Below are positions 8,141 to 16,020 of a DNA stretch of 24,001 nucleotides, one piece after another. The first letter of the stretch is position 1, and the number at the start of each line of letters is the position of its first letter. The position numbers and the translations under genes were made by a program. A model generated the notes under the pieces. That model was not told the DNA's origin. It saw only the letters and a program-made list of their open reading frames with translations, and ran no database searches. Source of the stretch: Tychonema litorale BBK16 (GTDB lineage: Bacteria; Cyanobacteriota; Cyanobacteriia; Cyanobacteriales; Microcoleaceae); contig NZ_JAKJHX010000005.1 in the NCBI RefSeq assembly GCF_021648855.1, positions 1 through 24,001 on the forward strand, in the 5' to 3' direction.

Positions 8141-8620
8141 TTAACCTGAGATGCCAGTTAAATCAGTCAAAACTTCGATCGCATGAAATTCTGGTTTAAC
8201 TTTGCGATAAACCTTGTTTATCCTACCATCAGGGGCGATCGCGAAAGTCATCCGATTAATTCCCATAAACTCTTTCCCCATAAACTTTTTTAGTCCATAG
8301 CAACCGTAGGCTGTAGAGACTTTGGCATCTACGTCGCACAACAGAGGAAAAGGCAGTTGATGTTTAACTGCAAATTTGGTATGGGATTGAGGCCCGTCAG
8401 TGCTGATACCAAACACTACAATATTTCGGGACTGATAATCCGAGTAAATGTCTCGAAAACCGCAAGCTTCTTTGATACAGCCTGGGGTATTGTCGCGAGG
8501 ATAAAAATATAGTATGATATTATGCCCTAGAAAATCTGCCAGATGCACAAAATTGCCCGCAGCGTCGGGCAAACTGAAGTCAGGAGCTAAGTCGCCTAGA
8601 TTAAGTATCATTTGTGCCAT
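8141..8620 (-). CDS. bcp: Peroxiredoxin, PrxQ/Bcp type
   Basis: Thiol-dependent peroxidase reducing hydrogen peroxide and alkyl hydroperoxides. The protein has 159 aa, normal for the family. APDFSLPDAAG (12-22) opens the thioredoxin fold, and YPRDNTPGC gives the peroxidatic Cys48, with resolving Cys53 five residues on (CxxxxC in GCIKEAC), diagnostic for the Q/BCP class. FGISTDGPQSHTKFA and LPFPLLCD follow as in the family. The start ATG is at 8620; a second ATG three codons later is possible. Divergent from the 63-aa protein gene. Confidence 0.95.
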   Translation of the reverse strand: MAQMILNLGDLAPDFSLPDAAGNFVHLADFLGHNIILYFYPRDNTPGCIKEACGFRDIYSDYQSRNIVVFGISTDGPQSHTKFAVKHQLPFPLLCDVDAKVSTAYGCYGLKKFMGKEFMGINRMTFAIAPDGRINKVYRKVKPEFHAIEVLTDLTGISG

Positions 8621-8665
8621 TTGTCAAGAGTTTGTAGATTTTTTTTTCGGCTTTGGCCTATAGCC

Positions 8666-8674
8666 TGCTATGAT
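8666..8674 (+). promoter_or_regulatory. Extended -10 promoter candidate (TGC-TATGAT)
   Basis: TGCTATGAT has the TGn extension and a -10 with one mismatch; the -35 region is weak. It would start a leader of about 80-85 nt ahead of the ATG at 8765. Confidence 0.45.
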
Positions 8675-8718
8675 CTATTAGTCAAAGTGAGTAGATAAAG
8701 CCGAAGTTAAGGCTTAAA

Positions 8719-8745
8719 GGCTGCTTTGACAGCAGCCGTTTTATT
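8719..8745 (+). promoter_or_regulatory. Leader hairpin followed by U-rich tract
   Basis: GGCTGCT-TTGAC-AGCAGCC forms a 7-bp perfect stem, directly followed by GTTTTATTG. It lies between the candidate promoter at 8666 and the ATG at 8765, so it may be an attenuator or the terminator of a short leader RNA. Confidence 0.45.
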
Positions 8746-8764
8746 GTTTATTAGTGAGGTCCGA

Positions 8765-8956
8765 ATGGCTAAACGCCGTAATCTCAAGAAAGAGAAGGCA
8801 CAACGAAATCAAGCATACGCCCGCAAGTTTCGCAAGCGCAGAAATCAAGATATGTTCTCTAACAAGAGAAGACGATTTGACGGAGGCAACGGTGGTGGCA
8901 TGGGCGCCATGACTGGCGGCGGCAGAGACAAAGATATGGCCGCCGCTGAAGATTAA
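8765..8956 (+). CDS. Small basic protein, unknown function
   Basis: A 63-aa protein from the ATG at 8765, preceded by GTGAGGT 6-12 bp upstream; an upstream in-frame TTG (8726) lies in the leader hairpin and is unlikely. The N-terminal half is very rich in Lys and Arg ([28 protein letters not shown]), suggesting nucleic acid or ribosome contact. The C-terminal half is Gly-rich ([14 protein letters not shown]) and ends in acidic residues. From memory, similar small proteins are common in cyanobacteria, but I know no assigned function. Its stop overlaps the convergent argH stop. Confidence 0.75.
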   Translation: MAKRRNLKKEKAQRNQAYARKFRKRRNQDMFSNKRRRFDGGNGGGMGAMTGGGRDKDMAAAED

Positions 8957-10338
8957 TCGCTGAGCCGATCGCGCGCAGCAATCAGTGATTTCCTGACTTG
9001 TTCAAATCCGGTGCCCCCGTAACTATTGCGAGCCGCTACCACTTGCTGAGGTGCGATCGCGCCGTAAATGTCAGTCTCAAAAGCTGGGTGCAATTCTTTC
9101 CACTCCTCAAGTGTCAAATCTTTGAGGAGTTTGCCCCCCAACAGGCAGGTTTTGACCACTTTGCCCACGAGGTTATAAGCTTCCCGGAAGGGAACGCCTT
9201 TAGTGGCCAAGTAGTCTGCCACGTCTGTAGCATTGGAAAAGTCTTCTGTGACAGCCGCAGCGAGGCGATCGCCTTGAAATGCGATTCCTTCCCGCAACAA
9301 AATCGTCATTGCTTCCAAACAAGCTTGTACAGTTTTCACACCATCAAACAAAGCTTCTTTATCTTCTTGTAAATCTTTGTTATAAGCCAAAGGCAGTCCC
9401 TTCATCACTACCAACATCGCCTGCAAGTGACCAAAAACTCGCCCAGCCTTACCCCGCACCAATTCTGGCACATCAGGATTTTTTTTCTGGGGCATAATGC
9501 TAGAGCCCGTAGCACAGCTATCTTTGAGTGTGATAAACCCAAATTCGTGAGATGACCACAGAATCATTTCTTCTGACAATCGACTCAGGTGTACCATGAT
9601 CAGACTGGCTGCTGCGAGAAATTCGATCGCAAAATCTCGATCGCTAACTCCATCCAAGCTGTTAGCATAAACCTTGTCAAAATGCAATAGTTCCGCAGTA
9701 TAGTGTCGATCAATCGGAAAAGTCGTCCCCGCCAGCGCACTACAACCCAGAGGCGAAATATTTACCCGCTTGCTGACATCGCCGAGACGTTCCCAGTCGC
9801 GATCGCTCATTTCAAAATAAGCTAACAGGTAATGAGCCAAACTAATTGGTTGAGCGCGTTGCAAATGCGTATAACCTGGAATCAAAGTTTCTACATTAGG
9901 CTCAGCAATCTCTAGCAAAACCCCTTGAAATTCCCGTAATTGCTCGCGGATTTGGGCAATTTTTTCACGCAAATACAAACGAGTATCAGTACCAGCTTGA
10001 TCATTGCGCGATCGAGCCGTGTGCAATTTTTTCCCCGCATCACCGACTATTTCCGTCAGTCGCTTCTCTACAGCAAAGTGAACATCTTCTGAATCAATGC
10101 CCGGTACAAACAGTCCTTGTTGGTATTCCCGACGAATTTGTTCCAAACCATTGACTAATTGTTCACCTTCTGCAACTGAGATAATCCCAGTTTTCGCCAG
10201 CATTTTCGCATGAGCTACAGAACCAGACAAGTCGTACTCAATCAATTCAATGTCAAAGCCAATACTCGCATTGAATCGCACGATTGCTGGATGCAAAGCC
10301 GATTCAAATCTTTGACTCCAAGTTTGTTGTTTTGTCAT
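8953..10338 (-). CDS. argH: Argininosuccinate lyase
   Basis: Last step of arginine synthesis: cleaves argininosuccinate to arginine and fumarate, cytosolic homotetramer. The fumarase/aspartase superfamily signature [11 protein letters not shown] is present near residues 275-290. Other family motifs are [29 protein letters not shown] and [11 protein letters not shown] chose the ATG at 10338 (461 aa, the normal length, beginning [11 protein letters not shown]). The open frame continues 26 codons upstream, but those codons come from a GGAAGAA heptamer array (FFLLPSS repeats) and are probably leader. The stop shares bases with that of the convergent 63-aa gene. Confidence 0.96.
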   Translation of the reverse strand: MTKQQTWSQRFESALHPAIVRFNASIGFDIELIEYDLSGSVAHAKMLAKTGIISVAEGEQLVNGLEQIRREYQQGLFVPGIDSEDVHFAVEKRLTEIVGDAGKKLHTARSRNDQAGTDTRLYLREKIAQIREQLREFQGVLLEIAEPNVETLIPGYTHLQRAQPISLAHYLLAYFEMSDRDWERLGDVSKRVNISPLGCSALAGTTFPIDRHYTAELLHFDKVYANSLDGVSDRDFAIEFLAAASLIMVHLSRLSEEMILWSSHEFGFITLKDSCATGSSIMPQKKNPDVPELVRGKAGRVFGHLQAMLVVMKGLPLAYNKDLQEDKEALFDGVKTVQACLEAMTILLREGIAFQGDRLAAAVTEDFSNATDVADYLATKGVPFREAYNLVGKVVKTCLLGGKLLKDLTLEEWKELHPAFETDIYGAIAPQQVVAARNSYGGTGFEQVRKSLIAARDRLSD

Positions 10339-10355
10339 TTTTGAGGAAATAAAGA

Positions 10356-10401
10356 GGAAGAAAGAAGGAAGAAGGAAGAAGGAAGAAGGAAGAAGGAAAA
10401 A
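10356..10401. repeat. Heptanucleotide tandem repeat (GGAAGAA)n
   Basis: One unit (10356-10362), a 4-nt slip, then four perfect units and a final GGAAAAA. It sits 18 bp upstream of the argH start, so the argH leader is a pyrimidine tract of TTCTTCC units. Confidence 0.85.
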
Positions 10402-10437
10402 CACCCTTCGACACACTGCAACTACGCTCTTCTTTGA

Positions 10438-10533
10438 GAACCCCGACTTCTTTTAAAAAACGGGGGTTTGTGGATTTTATTTTTTTTTGGTCTCTTTTTG
10501 AACCCCCCAGATTAAAAAAAGAGGTCGGGGTTC
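10438..10533. repeat. Nested inverted repeat
   Basis: The outer arms GAACCCCGACTTCTTTT (from 10438) and AAAAGAGGTCGGGGTTC (ending 10533) pair with one mismatch across about 60 bp. The left arm also forms a local hairpin with CGGGGGTTT (10461-10469). It lies between argH (divergent in effect) and the end of the small membrane protein gene. It could be a degraded MITE-like element or terminator. Confidence 0.6.
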
Positions 10534-10563
10534 TGGGTATTCAGTTATTTTGAGATTGGCCCA

Positions 10564-10803
10564 CTAACGAAATGTTCCCTTAAAAAACCAGCCCACAAAT
10601 ATACCTATAGCAAAAGCTGCTATTTGACCACTAGAGACAAAATGGTTCCAAGCTTTCTGAAAATTAGTAAAAATCTCATAGCTCTGACCCAAAATTGGTG
10701 TCAAACTTAAATGAGACTTCAAAACTAACAAATGAACAGCATCATTCCAATTAAACGAGCTAATAAATCCAACCGTTGTTTCAATCATCAAATTAACTAT
10801 CAT
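10564..10803 (-). CDS. Small membrane protein overlapping the RsbU-like gene
   Basis: A 79-aa protein of unknown function from the ATG at 10803; the frame extends to a TTG at 10824, deeper in the upstream gene. The start codon lies inside the last codons of the RsbU-like phosphatase gene (11-bp overlap), suggesting translational coupling. The C-terminal segment GQIAAFAIGIFVGWFFKG is hydrophobic with a terminal basic end (FKGTFR), fitting one transmembrane helix. The N-terminal part is amphipathic. I do not recognise the family. Coupling suggests it works with the phosphatase, perhaps as a membrane anchor; this is inference. Confidence 0.5.
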   Translation of the reverse strand: MIVNLMIETTVGFISSFNWNDAVHLLVLKSHLSLTPILGQSYEIFTNFQKAWNHFVSSGQIAAFAIGIFVGWFFKGTFR

Positions 10804-12280
10804 GGTGATTTTCTTCTGTAGCAAGTGTTACCCTCAACACAACCAGTGTCATGTCATCTCCATTCTGGTTGCCAAATCCGATAAATTGTTGAACTCGATC
10901 GAACAAATAGTTCAAAATCTCCTCAGACTCCTGATAATTTTGACAAGCCCACTGAAAAGCATCAGTCAAATTGTCCTCATCAAAACGCTCACCGATTTGA
11001 TTCGCAGCATCAGTAAAACCATCAGTGTAATAAATAACAGTATCTCCAGGCTGCAATTGCACCTGTGCCTCTTGGTAGCGCGAATCTGCATCCAACCCAA
11101 TTAGCATCCCTTCTAGAGTATCGAGCCGCTCAATAGAATTAGTCGCTGCTTGCCAAAGTAAAGGCGGGTGGTGAGCAGCATTACTGTAAGAAAGAATGCG
11201 AGTTTTCGGGTCGTACTCCGAATAAAACAGAGTCACAAAACGGTGGGAATTTTCCAAATCCGCGTGCATTACCCGGTTTAAATGTTGCAGAATCATTGCA
11301 GGCGAGTGACGGTTCAAAACCTCTGCCCGTAGCATACCCCGTGTCATCGTCATCAACAGACCAGCGGGAACACCTTTGCCCATCACATCGCCGATCACAA
11401 TGCTCCAGCGACCCTTGTCAATTCTTGACTTGAGATTTTTGATCAGGGATGGGGGGTGTTCTCCCTCATCGTCCTTACCTATAGGATCATAATCAGCGGG
11501 AATAAAATCATAATAATCTCCGCCAACTCTGCTAGCTGGTTGACAGCGGGCCGCCACATCCAGACCGGGAATTTTCGGGCAGCTACGGGGTAGCAGTCGC
11601 ACTTGAATTTCAGCGCCAATTTCTAACTCTCTGTCTAAGCGCTCTTTTTCTGCCAACTTAGCATTCAGCTCATCTTTGGCGATCGCAACTGCGGTTTGAT
11701 CTGCCACCAACCGGACTAATTTCTGTCTCCCAGGCGTGAACAAATATTGCGGGTCACTGCTAAAAACATAAAGCCGTCCCCGTTCCAAATTATTCAGTAA
11801 AATTGCTGCACCAAACAAGTGAACATCCGGGCCCAAAAAGCGACTAACTTGAATATCAAGATTAGAAGTTTGTCCTGAGTTTCCCGACATGAACTCTGCC
11901 CCAGTTCCCACACCAGTTGTCACTTGCTTCGTGGCAATTTCCAGTGCTTTTCGCATATCTTGACACTGCTGTCCTGCTTGACAGTGTAACTGCTGGAATC
12001 TGACTTGACCATTAGGCTTGAACAGTACCAAAGCTCCCCCTTCAGCATCGGTAATACGAGTCGCGACAAGAGGAACCAACTCCAAAAATTGATTGAGATT
12101 ATTAAAAGTTCGGAGGGCAAATCCCAGGGAACTCAACATATCTTGAACATTTTGCTGATATCGGTGCAAGCGCGCCACCAGTTCTTTGAGCGCGAAGACT
12201 GGCGTCACGTCGATGGAATTCCGACCAGAAGGGCGGTCAGCAGGTTGAGGTGAGGGGCGAGGCAAAGGCACAGCAGTCAT
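10793..12280 (-). CDS. GAF domain PP2C-type (RsbU/SpoIIE) phosphatase
   Basis: Protein serine/threonine phosphatase of 495 aa, likely acting on an anti-sigma-factor antagonist or similar partner. An N-terminal GAF domain (about 55-205) is followed by a short charged coiled coil (KLAEKERLDRELEIGAEIQ) and a SpoIIE/PP2C domain (about 235-490). Metal-binding motifs are visible: VGGDYYDFI, VIGDVMGKGVPAGLL, YTDGFTDA and GDDMTLVVLRV. The coiled coil plus AEIQVRLLP is typical of sensor-linked RsbU proteins. No anti-sigma partner lies in the window. The ATG at 12280 follows a heptamer array in the leader. The gene order DUF502-nusB-ftsY-phosphatase-argH is, from memory, common in cyanobacteria. Confidence 0.92.
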   Translation of the reverse strand: MTAVPLPRPSPQPADRPSGRNSIDVTPVFALKELVARLHRYQQNVQDMLSSLGFALRTFNNLNQFLELVPLVATRITDAEGGALVLFKPNGQVRFQQLHCQAGQQCQDMRKALEIATKQVTTGVGTGAEFMSGNSGQTSNLDIQVSRFLGPDVHLFGAAILLNNLERGRLYVFSSDPQYLFTPGRQKLVRLVADQTAVAIAKDELNAKLAEKERLDRELEIGAEIQVRLLPRSCPKIPGLDVAARCQPASRVGGDYYDFIPADYDPIGKDDEGEHPPSLIKNLKSRIDKGRWSIVIGDVMGKGVPAGLLMTMTRGMLRAEVLNRHSPAMILQHLNRVMHADLENSHRFVTLFYSEYDPKTRILSYSNAAHHPPLLWQAATNSIERLDTLEGMLIGLDADSRYQEAQVQLQPGDTVIYYTDGFTDAANQIGERFDEDNLTDAFQWACQNYQESEEILNYLFDRVQQFIGFGNQNGDDMTLVVLRVTLATEENHHDS

Positions 12281-12283
12281 TCA

Positions 12284-12333
12284 ATTTTGGATTTTGGATT
12301 TTGGATTTTAGATTTTAGATAAGATTTTAGATT
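12284..12333. repeat. Heptanucleotide tandem repeat (ATTTTGG/ATTTTAG)n
   Basis: Three ATTTTGG units, two ATTTTAG units, a 5-nt break, and one more ATTTTAG. It begins 4 bp from the RsbU-like start codon, so it forms the proximal leader of that gene. Confidence 0.85.
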
Positions 12334-12431
12334 CAAGGATTTTAATTGATCTTAGTCATGAGATTGCGATCTGTGTCTCCCACCAAAACTTGGGACAGCT
12401 AAAGATACATCTCAGTCAAAAAATCAAAAAC

Positions 12432-14147
12432 CTAGAATCTGAAATCGAGCAAGGCTTCAACAAATTCGTAGCTAGAAAACGGGCGTAGGTCTTCGATGCT
12501 TTCACCGACTCCAATAAAGCGGATCGGTAGCCCTAATTGCTGCACCACTGCTAGAGCAACACCACCTTTAGCAGATCCGTCGAGTTTTGTCAAGACTACT
12601 CCACTTAATTTTGCGGCTTCTGCGAAAACTTCGGCCTGTCGCAAACCATTCTGACCCAGTGTTGCATCCAAAACCAGTAGAGATTCTACGGTAGCGTCAG
12701 GGGCTTTTTTGTCTATAATGCGACGGATTTTACTTAGTTCATCCATCAGGTTTTTTTTGTTTTGCAGGCGGCCTGCGGTGTCTACGATCAGGAGTTCTGT
12801 ATCTCTGGCTTGGGCTGCGGTAATCGCATCAAACACTACAGCAGCCGGATCGGTATTTTTTCCTGGATTGGCAATAATTTCTACACCGCTACGGGCTCCC
12901 CAAACTTTGACTTGTTCGACGGCGGCGGCCCGGAAGGTGTCGGCTGCACCAATTAGAGTTTTGTAGCCTGATTTTTGGGCAATGTGGGCAAGTTTGCCGA
13001 TCGTCGTTGTTTTTCCGGCACCATTAACTCCTACAATCAACCAGATATTAAAGGTGTCTTTTTCTGGGGCAAAAGTCAGGCTGTAAGCGGGATTGCCGAT
13101 CGCACTTTCGGAACAAGGTGCATCAAGGATCTCGCGCAAAATGGTTTTGAGGTAGGCTAAGGCCTCTTCTGGCGGTAGCACTTCTTCTCTGAGTCTGGCT
13201 TGGAGACGACTAATAATGATGTCGGTGGCTGCAACTCCGACATCGGCTTGCAGTAGTAAAGTCTCAATTTCCGCTACTGCATCTTCATTGAGCGGGCCTT
13301 TACCAACGATCGCCTTAAGTCGATTAATTAAGCTACGACGGGTTCTTTCTAAACCTTTTCGCAGTTTTTGCAACCAGGTGATTTCTTCGACGGATACTTG
13401 ATCCGGGCGGCGGCCTTGGCTAGCTAGAATCTCTGATGACCACAGGAAACCTTCGTCAAAGGCAAAACCGGGAATTTCTTCGATGATCGCGGCTCTAGCG
13501 GCTGCTGCTGCGACGATCTCTGGTTCTTCGATGGCGGTTTCTTTGAGGCGTTCGATGCGTTCGAGGCGATCGGCCTGAGCTCTGGCCCAAAACGGCAGGG
13601 CTTCCGCTGATTCAGCTTCAATCTCTGTCGTAGCAGTCTCTCCGTCTGATTTCATCGATGTGGAATCGACAATCTCAGTTGCAGGTTCGGCAATTTCTAT
13701 AGTTTCTGTGGCAACTTCTAATTGCTGAGTTATTGGTTCAACAATGGCGATCGATTCTGCATCGGTTGCTTCAACAATTTCTGGTTCAGAAATTTCTGAT
13801 ATTTCTGTAGCAACTTGTGCTATTGGTTCAGGAATTGCGATCGCATCAGGTACTTCAAAAGCATCTGATTCCGCAACATCTGTTTCGGCTGCTGGAACCT
13901 CAGTTGCTGGTGTCTCGGTAATTTCTGTTTCAGGTTTTTGCTGTTTTTGAATATTTTTATAAGCAGCTTTCGCCCAATTTAAATAATCCTCAGCTACAGC
14001 CGGAGAATCTGAGTCTGTGGTTACATCTGTTTGAGACTCAACTGTTGTTGATTCTGGCTGTGAATCTGCTTGGGGCTGTTCGGGAGTTTCTTGTTCGGAA
14101 GAAGAGCCGCTTTCACTGTACTGACGACGAAACCAATTAAAAACCAT
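12432..14147 (-). CDS. ftsY: Signal recognition particle receptor FtsY
   Basis: SRP receptor GTPase that docks ribosome-SRP complexes at the membrane for cotranslational insertion. The C-terminal NG domain (about 265-571) holds GVNGAGKTTTIGKLA (Lys379), DTFRAAAVEQ, DTAGRLQNKKNLMDEL and TKLDGSAKGG. The preceding part (residues 1 to about 200) is a long acidic, low-complexity A domain with repeated EPxxEVATExxEIxEPE-like stretches, consistent with a variable membrane/translocon-contact domain. Total 571 aa is long for FtsY because of this extension. It starts at the ATG at 14147, just inside a GGGAATA array. It follows nusB on the same strand. Confidence 0.97.
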   Translation of the reverse strand: MVFNWFRRQYSESGSSSEQETPEQPQADSQPESTTVESQTDVTTDSDSPAVAEDYLNWAKAAYKNIQKQQKPETEITETPATEVPAAETDVAESDAFEVPDAIAIPEPIAQVATEISEISEPEIVEATDAESIAIVEPITQQLEVATETIEIAEPATEIVDSTSMKSDGETATTEIEAESAEALPFWARAQADRLERIERLKETAIEEPEIVAAAAARAAIIEEIPGFAFDEGFLWSSEILASQGRRPDQVSVEEITWLQKLRKGLERTRRSLINRLKAIVGKGPLNEDAVAEIETLLLQADVGVAATDIIISRLQARLREEVLPPEEALAYLKTILREILDAPCSESAIGNPAYSLTFAPEKDTFNIWLIVGVNGAGKTTTIGKLAHIAQKSGYKTLIGAADTFRAAAVEQVKVWGARSGVEIIANPGKNTDPAAVVFDAITAAQARDTELLIVDTAGRLQNKKNLMDELSKIRRIIDKKAPDATVESLLVLDATLGQNGLRQAEVFAEAAKLSGVVLTKLDGSAKGGVALAVVQQLGLPIRFIGVGESIEDLRPFSSYEFVEALLDFRF

Positions 14148-14158
14148 AGAATTAAATG

Positions 14159-14200
14159 GGGAATAGGGAATAGGGAATAGGGAATAGGAAATAGGGAATA
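14159..14200. repeat. Heptanucleotide tandem repeat (GGGAATA)n
   Basis: Six units, of which five are perfect (GGAAATA is the variant). It lies 11 bp upstream of the ftsY start codon. Confidence 0.85.
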
Positions 14201-14239
14201 GAGAAGAAGAAAGAAAGGATGATTAATCACTAATCAATG

Positions 14240-14295
14240 ACTAATGACTAATGACTAATGACTAATGACTAATGATTAATGACTAATGACTAACT
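14240..14295. repeat. Heptanucleotide tandem repeat (ACTAATG)n
   Basis: Eight units, six perfect, with ATTAATG and ACTAACT variants; degenerate units extend left to about 14226. On the minus strand the array encodes the nusB end (VSH) and its TAG stop. Confidence 0.88.
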
Positions 14296-14915
14296 GCTTG
14301 TGCATTAATGCGATCGACAACTCGGCGTAAAACTCCGTTGATGAACCGATATCCTTCCTCGCCACTGTAGCGTTTTGCCAGTTGGACAGCTTCGTTGACA
14401 CCGACTTGTTCGGGTAAACCGAGATATAGAATTTCAGCGATCGCAATTCTCATAATATCTCGATCGATCCTAGGCAAACGTTCTATTTGCCAATCCACCA
14501 GAGCTTCTTTCAGCAATTCATCAATTTGAACCCGATTAGCGCTGACTTTTGCCAGAATTTGCAAAGCATAGGTGCGGACATCTTGCTGGTTAGCTAGCTG
14601 AATGATTTCGGGAAACTCCATAGCTGAACCCAGACGGTTAATTGCCGTTTGGGTAAGTTCCACAGCTTCACGCACCATTGCTCTAGCGCTTTCTAAGTCT
14701 GGGGCGCGGATTTCGCTCGAAAGCAGTTTGTCGCTTCCCCGCTGGACTTCGGAGGCTGCGCTTTCTAGGGATTCTTGAACTTCTGTTGTCAGAGTGCGGA
14801 TGGCGGCGAGGACGACATCTTGCAGTTTCTTGGCTTCTAAAAGTTCTGGATTAGATGGGAGTTGGCTGATGCCGAGGAGTGCGAGTTCGCGTGCGGTTTC
14901 GCGGGCTTTTTTCAT
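14283..14915 (-). CDS. nusB: Transcription antitermination factor NusB
   Basis: All-helical RNA-binding factor of the rRNA antitermination complex, normally acting with NusE on boxA RNA. The protein has 210 aa, longer than bacterial NusB (about 140-150) because of an N-terminal and central insertion. From memory, cyanobacterial NusB shares this. Family motifs are RETARELALLGISQL at the N-terminus, then LPRIDRDIMRIAIAEIL, VGVNEAVQLAKRYSGEEGYRFINGVL and a basic C-terminus. The last codons and stop lie in an ACTAATG array. It follows a strong terminator after DUF502, so it probably has its own promoter. Confidence 0.95.
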   Translation of the reverse strand: MKKARETARELALLGISQLPSNPELLEAKKLQDVVLAAIRTLTTEVQESLESAASEVQRGSDKLLSSEIRAPDLESARAMVREAVELTQTAINRLGSAMEFPEIIQLANQQDVRTYALQILAKVSANRVQIDELLKEALVDWQIERLPRIDRDIMRIAIAEILYLGLPEQVGVNEAVQLAKRYSGEEGYRFINGVLRRVVDRINAQAVSH

Positions 14916-15016
14916 AGTTTTTAGATAGAAATTGGGAATTTAGGAATTTTGGGATTGTTGAGATTGTTTAGAGGCTAGTTAATAGCATAGACTTGGACTG
15001 TAGCAGAAAAACTGCT

Positions 15017-15059
15017 AAAAAACCTGCCCTCATTCATGATTTCGGTGGGGGCAGGTTTT
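15017..15059 (-). terminator. Rho-independent terminator of the DUF502 gene
   Basis: An 11-bp perfect stem (AAAACCTGCCC / GGGCAGGTTTT; arms 15049-15059 and 15019-15029) is followed on the minus strand by a six-U tract. It lies 25 bp after the DUF502 stop codon. Confidence 0.88.
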
Positions 15060-15083
15060 GTGCAAAATTAATGATGTGTTAAT

Positions 15084-15809
15084 TTATTCTTCTTCTACTG
15101 GGACAGGACGATATCTTACATCGGGCATTATGGACTCAAGTGTTTTGCTCTTGGTGTTTTCGGCTGTTACTATAGCTGAGTTGCTGGGGTTGACAATGCC
15201 GCCGGAGATGATGACTTTAAACGCATCTTCGATCGACATTGAAAGATTAACCAAATCTGCTTCCGGGACAATAGCATACCATCCGGTGGTGGGATTGGGA
15301 GTAGTGGGGATGAAAATGCCGATCGGACTTTCGCCAGAAAGATGAGGTGGAATATCATTATTCTCGATCGTACCAGTCACAAAAGCCAAAGTCCAGATTC
15401 CGCGCCGAGGATACTCTACCAAAACCACACGGCGAAATTTGTCATCCGACTTGAGGATAGTTCCTAGTAGTTGTTTGAGAGTTTTGTAAACAGAGCCCGC
15501 CAGGGGAATTGGCTGCAATAGACGTTCACCCAAGTCTAACAACCATTTCCCGAAGATATTGCGGGCCATCAGACCAATAATCGTAATGCTCAGCAGGGGT
15601 ACAGCCAACCCTACCAAGAGATTCAGCAAATTCACCAAAATCGGGTTGAGTCCGTCAAAAGGGTTAATTTGCTTGGGAATTTTGGTGAGAAAATTAATCA
15701 CCCAACTGGCGACAGTGATTGTCAGCCAGATGGTTGTAGCCAAGGGTATCACTACCAACAGACCTGCGATCAGGTCGTTTTTTAAGTCTTGTTTGATGCG
15801 TTGGAGCAC
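15084..15809 (-). CDS. DUF502 family membrane protein
   Basis: Inner membrane protein of 241 aa. Two hydrophobic segments lie at about 14-40 (LIAGLLVVIPLATTIWLTITV) and 56-84 (ILVNLLNLLVGLAVPLLSI, GLMA), followed by a soluble domain with PLAGSVYKTLKQ, FRRVVLVEYPRRG and PTTPNPTTGW, the DUF502 signature. Function is unknown. The start is a GTG at 15809, preceded by GAGGAG about 14 bp upstream. It ends at a clear terminator. The neighbour nusB is transcribed the same way. Confidence 0.92.
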   Translation of the reverse strand: MLQRIKQDLKNDLIAGLLVVIPLATTIWLTITVASWVINFLTKIPKQINPFDGLNPILVNLLNLLVGLAVPLLSITIIGLMARNIFGKWLLDLGERLLQPIPLAGSVYKTLKQLLGTILKSDDKFRRVVLVEYPRRGIWTLAFVTGTIENNDIPPHLSGESPIGIFIPTTPNPTTGWYAIVPEADLVNLSMSIEDAFKVIISGGIVNPSNSAIVTAENTKSKTLESIMPDVRYRPVPVEEE

Positions 15810-16020
15810 GGGTGGTCAACTCTCCTCGTAACTGGCTGTTATTGTAAAGATTGATTGCAAATTGGCGACCATCTTTAATATACGCGACCTATTGTATATT
15901 TTAAGACTGTTTTGCTCAGAGTGTACAAAGAAGGCGATCGGCTTTAGGGTGCGTGGTCAGCCGGGGCTGATTGACGGTAAACTCAAGTCAGGAGTTGTCG
16001 AGTCTGCCGGAGTTCGATCA

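Noticed and set aside
8998..9372. 124-codon plus-strand frame
   Set aside because: Antisense to argH, no ribosome-binding site or recognisable family.
13744..13950. Plus-strand frame rich in Ser/Ala/Val
   Set aside because: Antisense shadow of the acidic low-complexity part of ftsY.
14159..14295. Possible CRISPR array from repeated units
   Set aside because: Units are 7 bp with no spacers; these are simple tandem heptamers.
15559..15831. 90-codon plus-strand frame with basic residues
   Set aside because: Antisense to the DUF502 transmembrane region; no family pattern.
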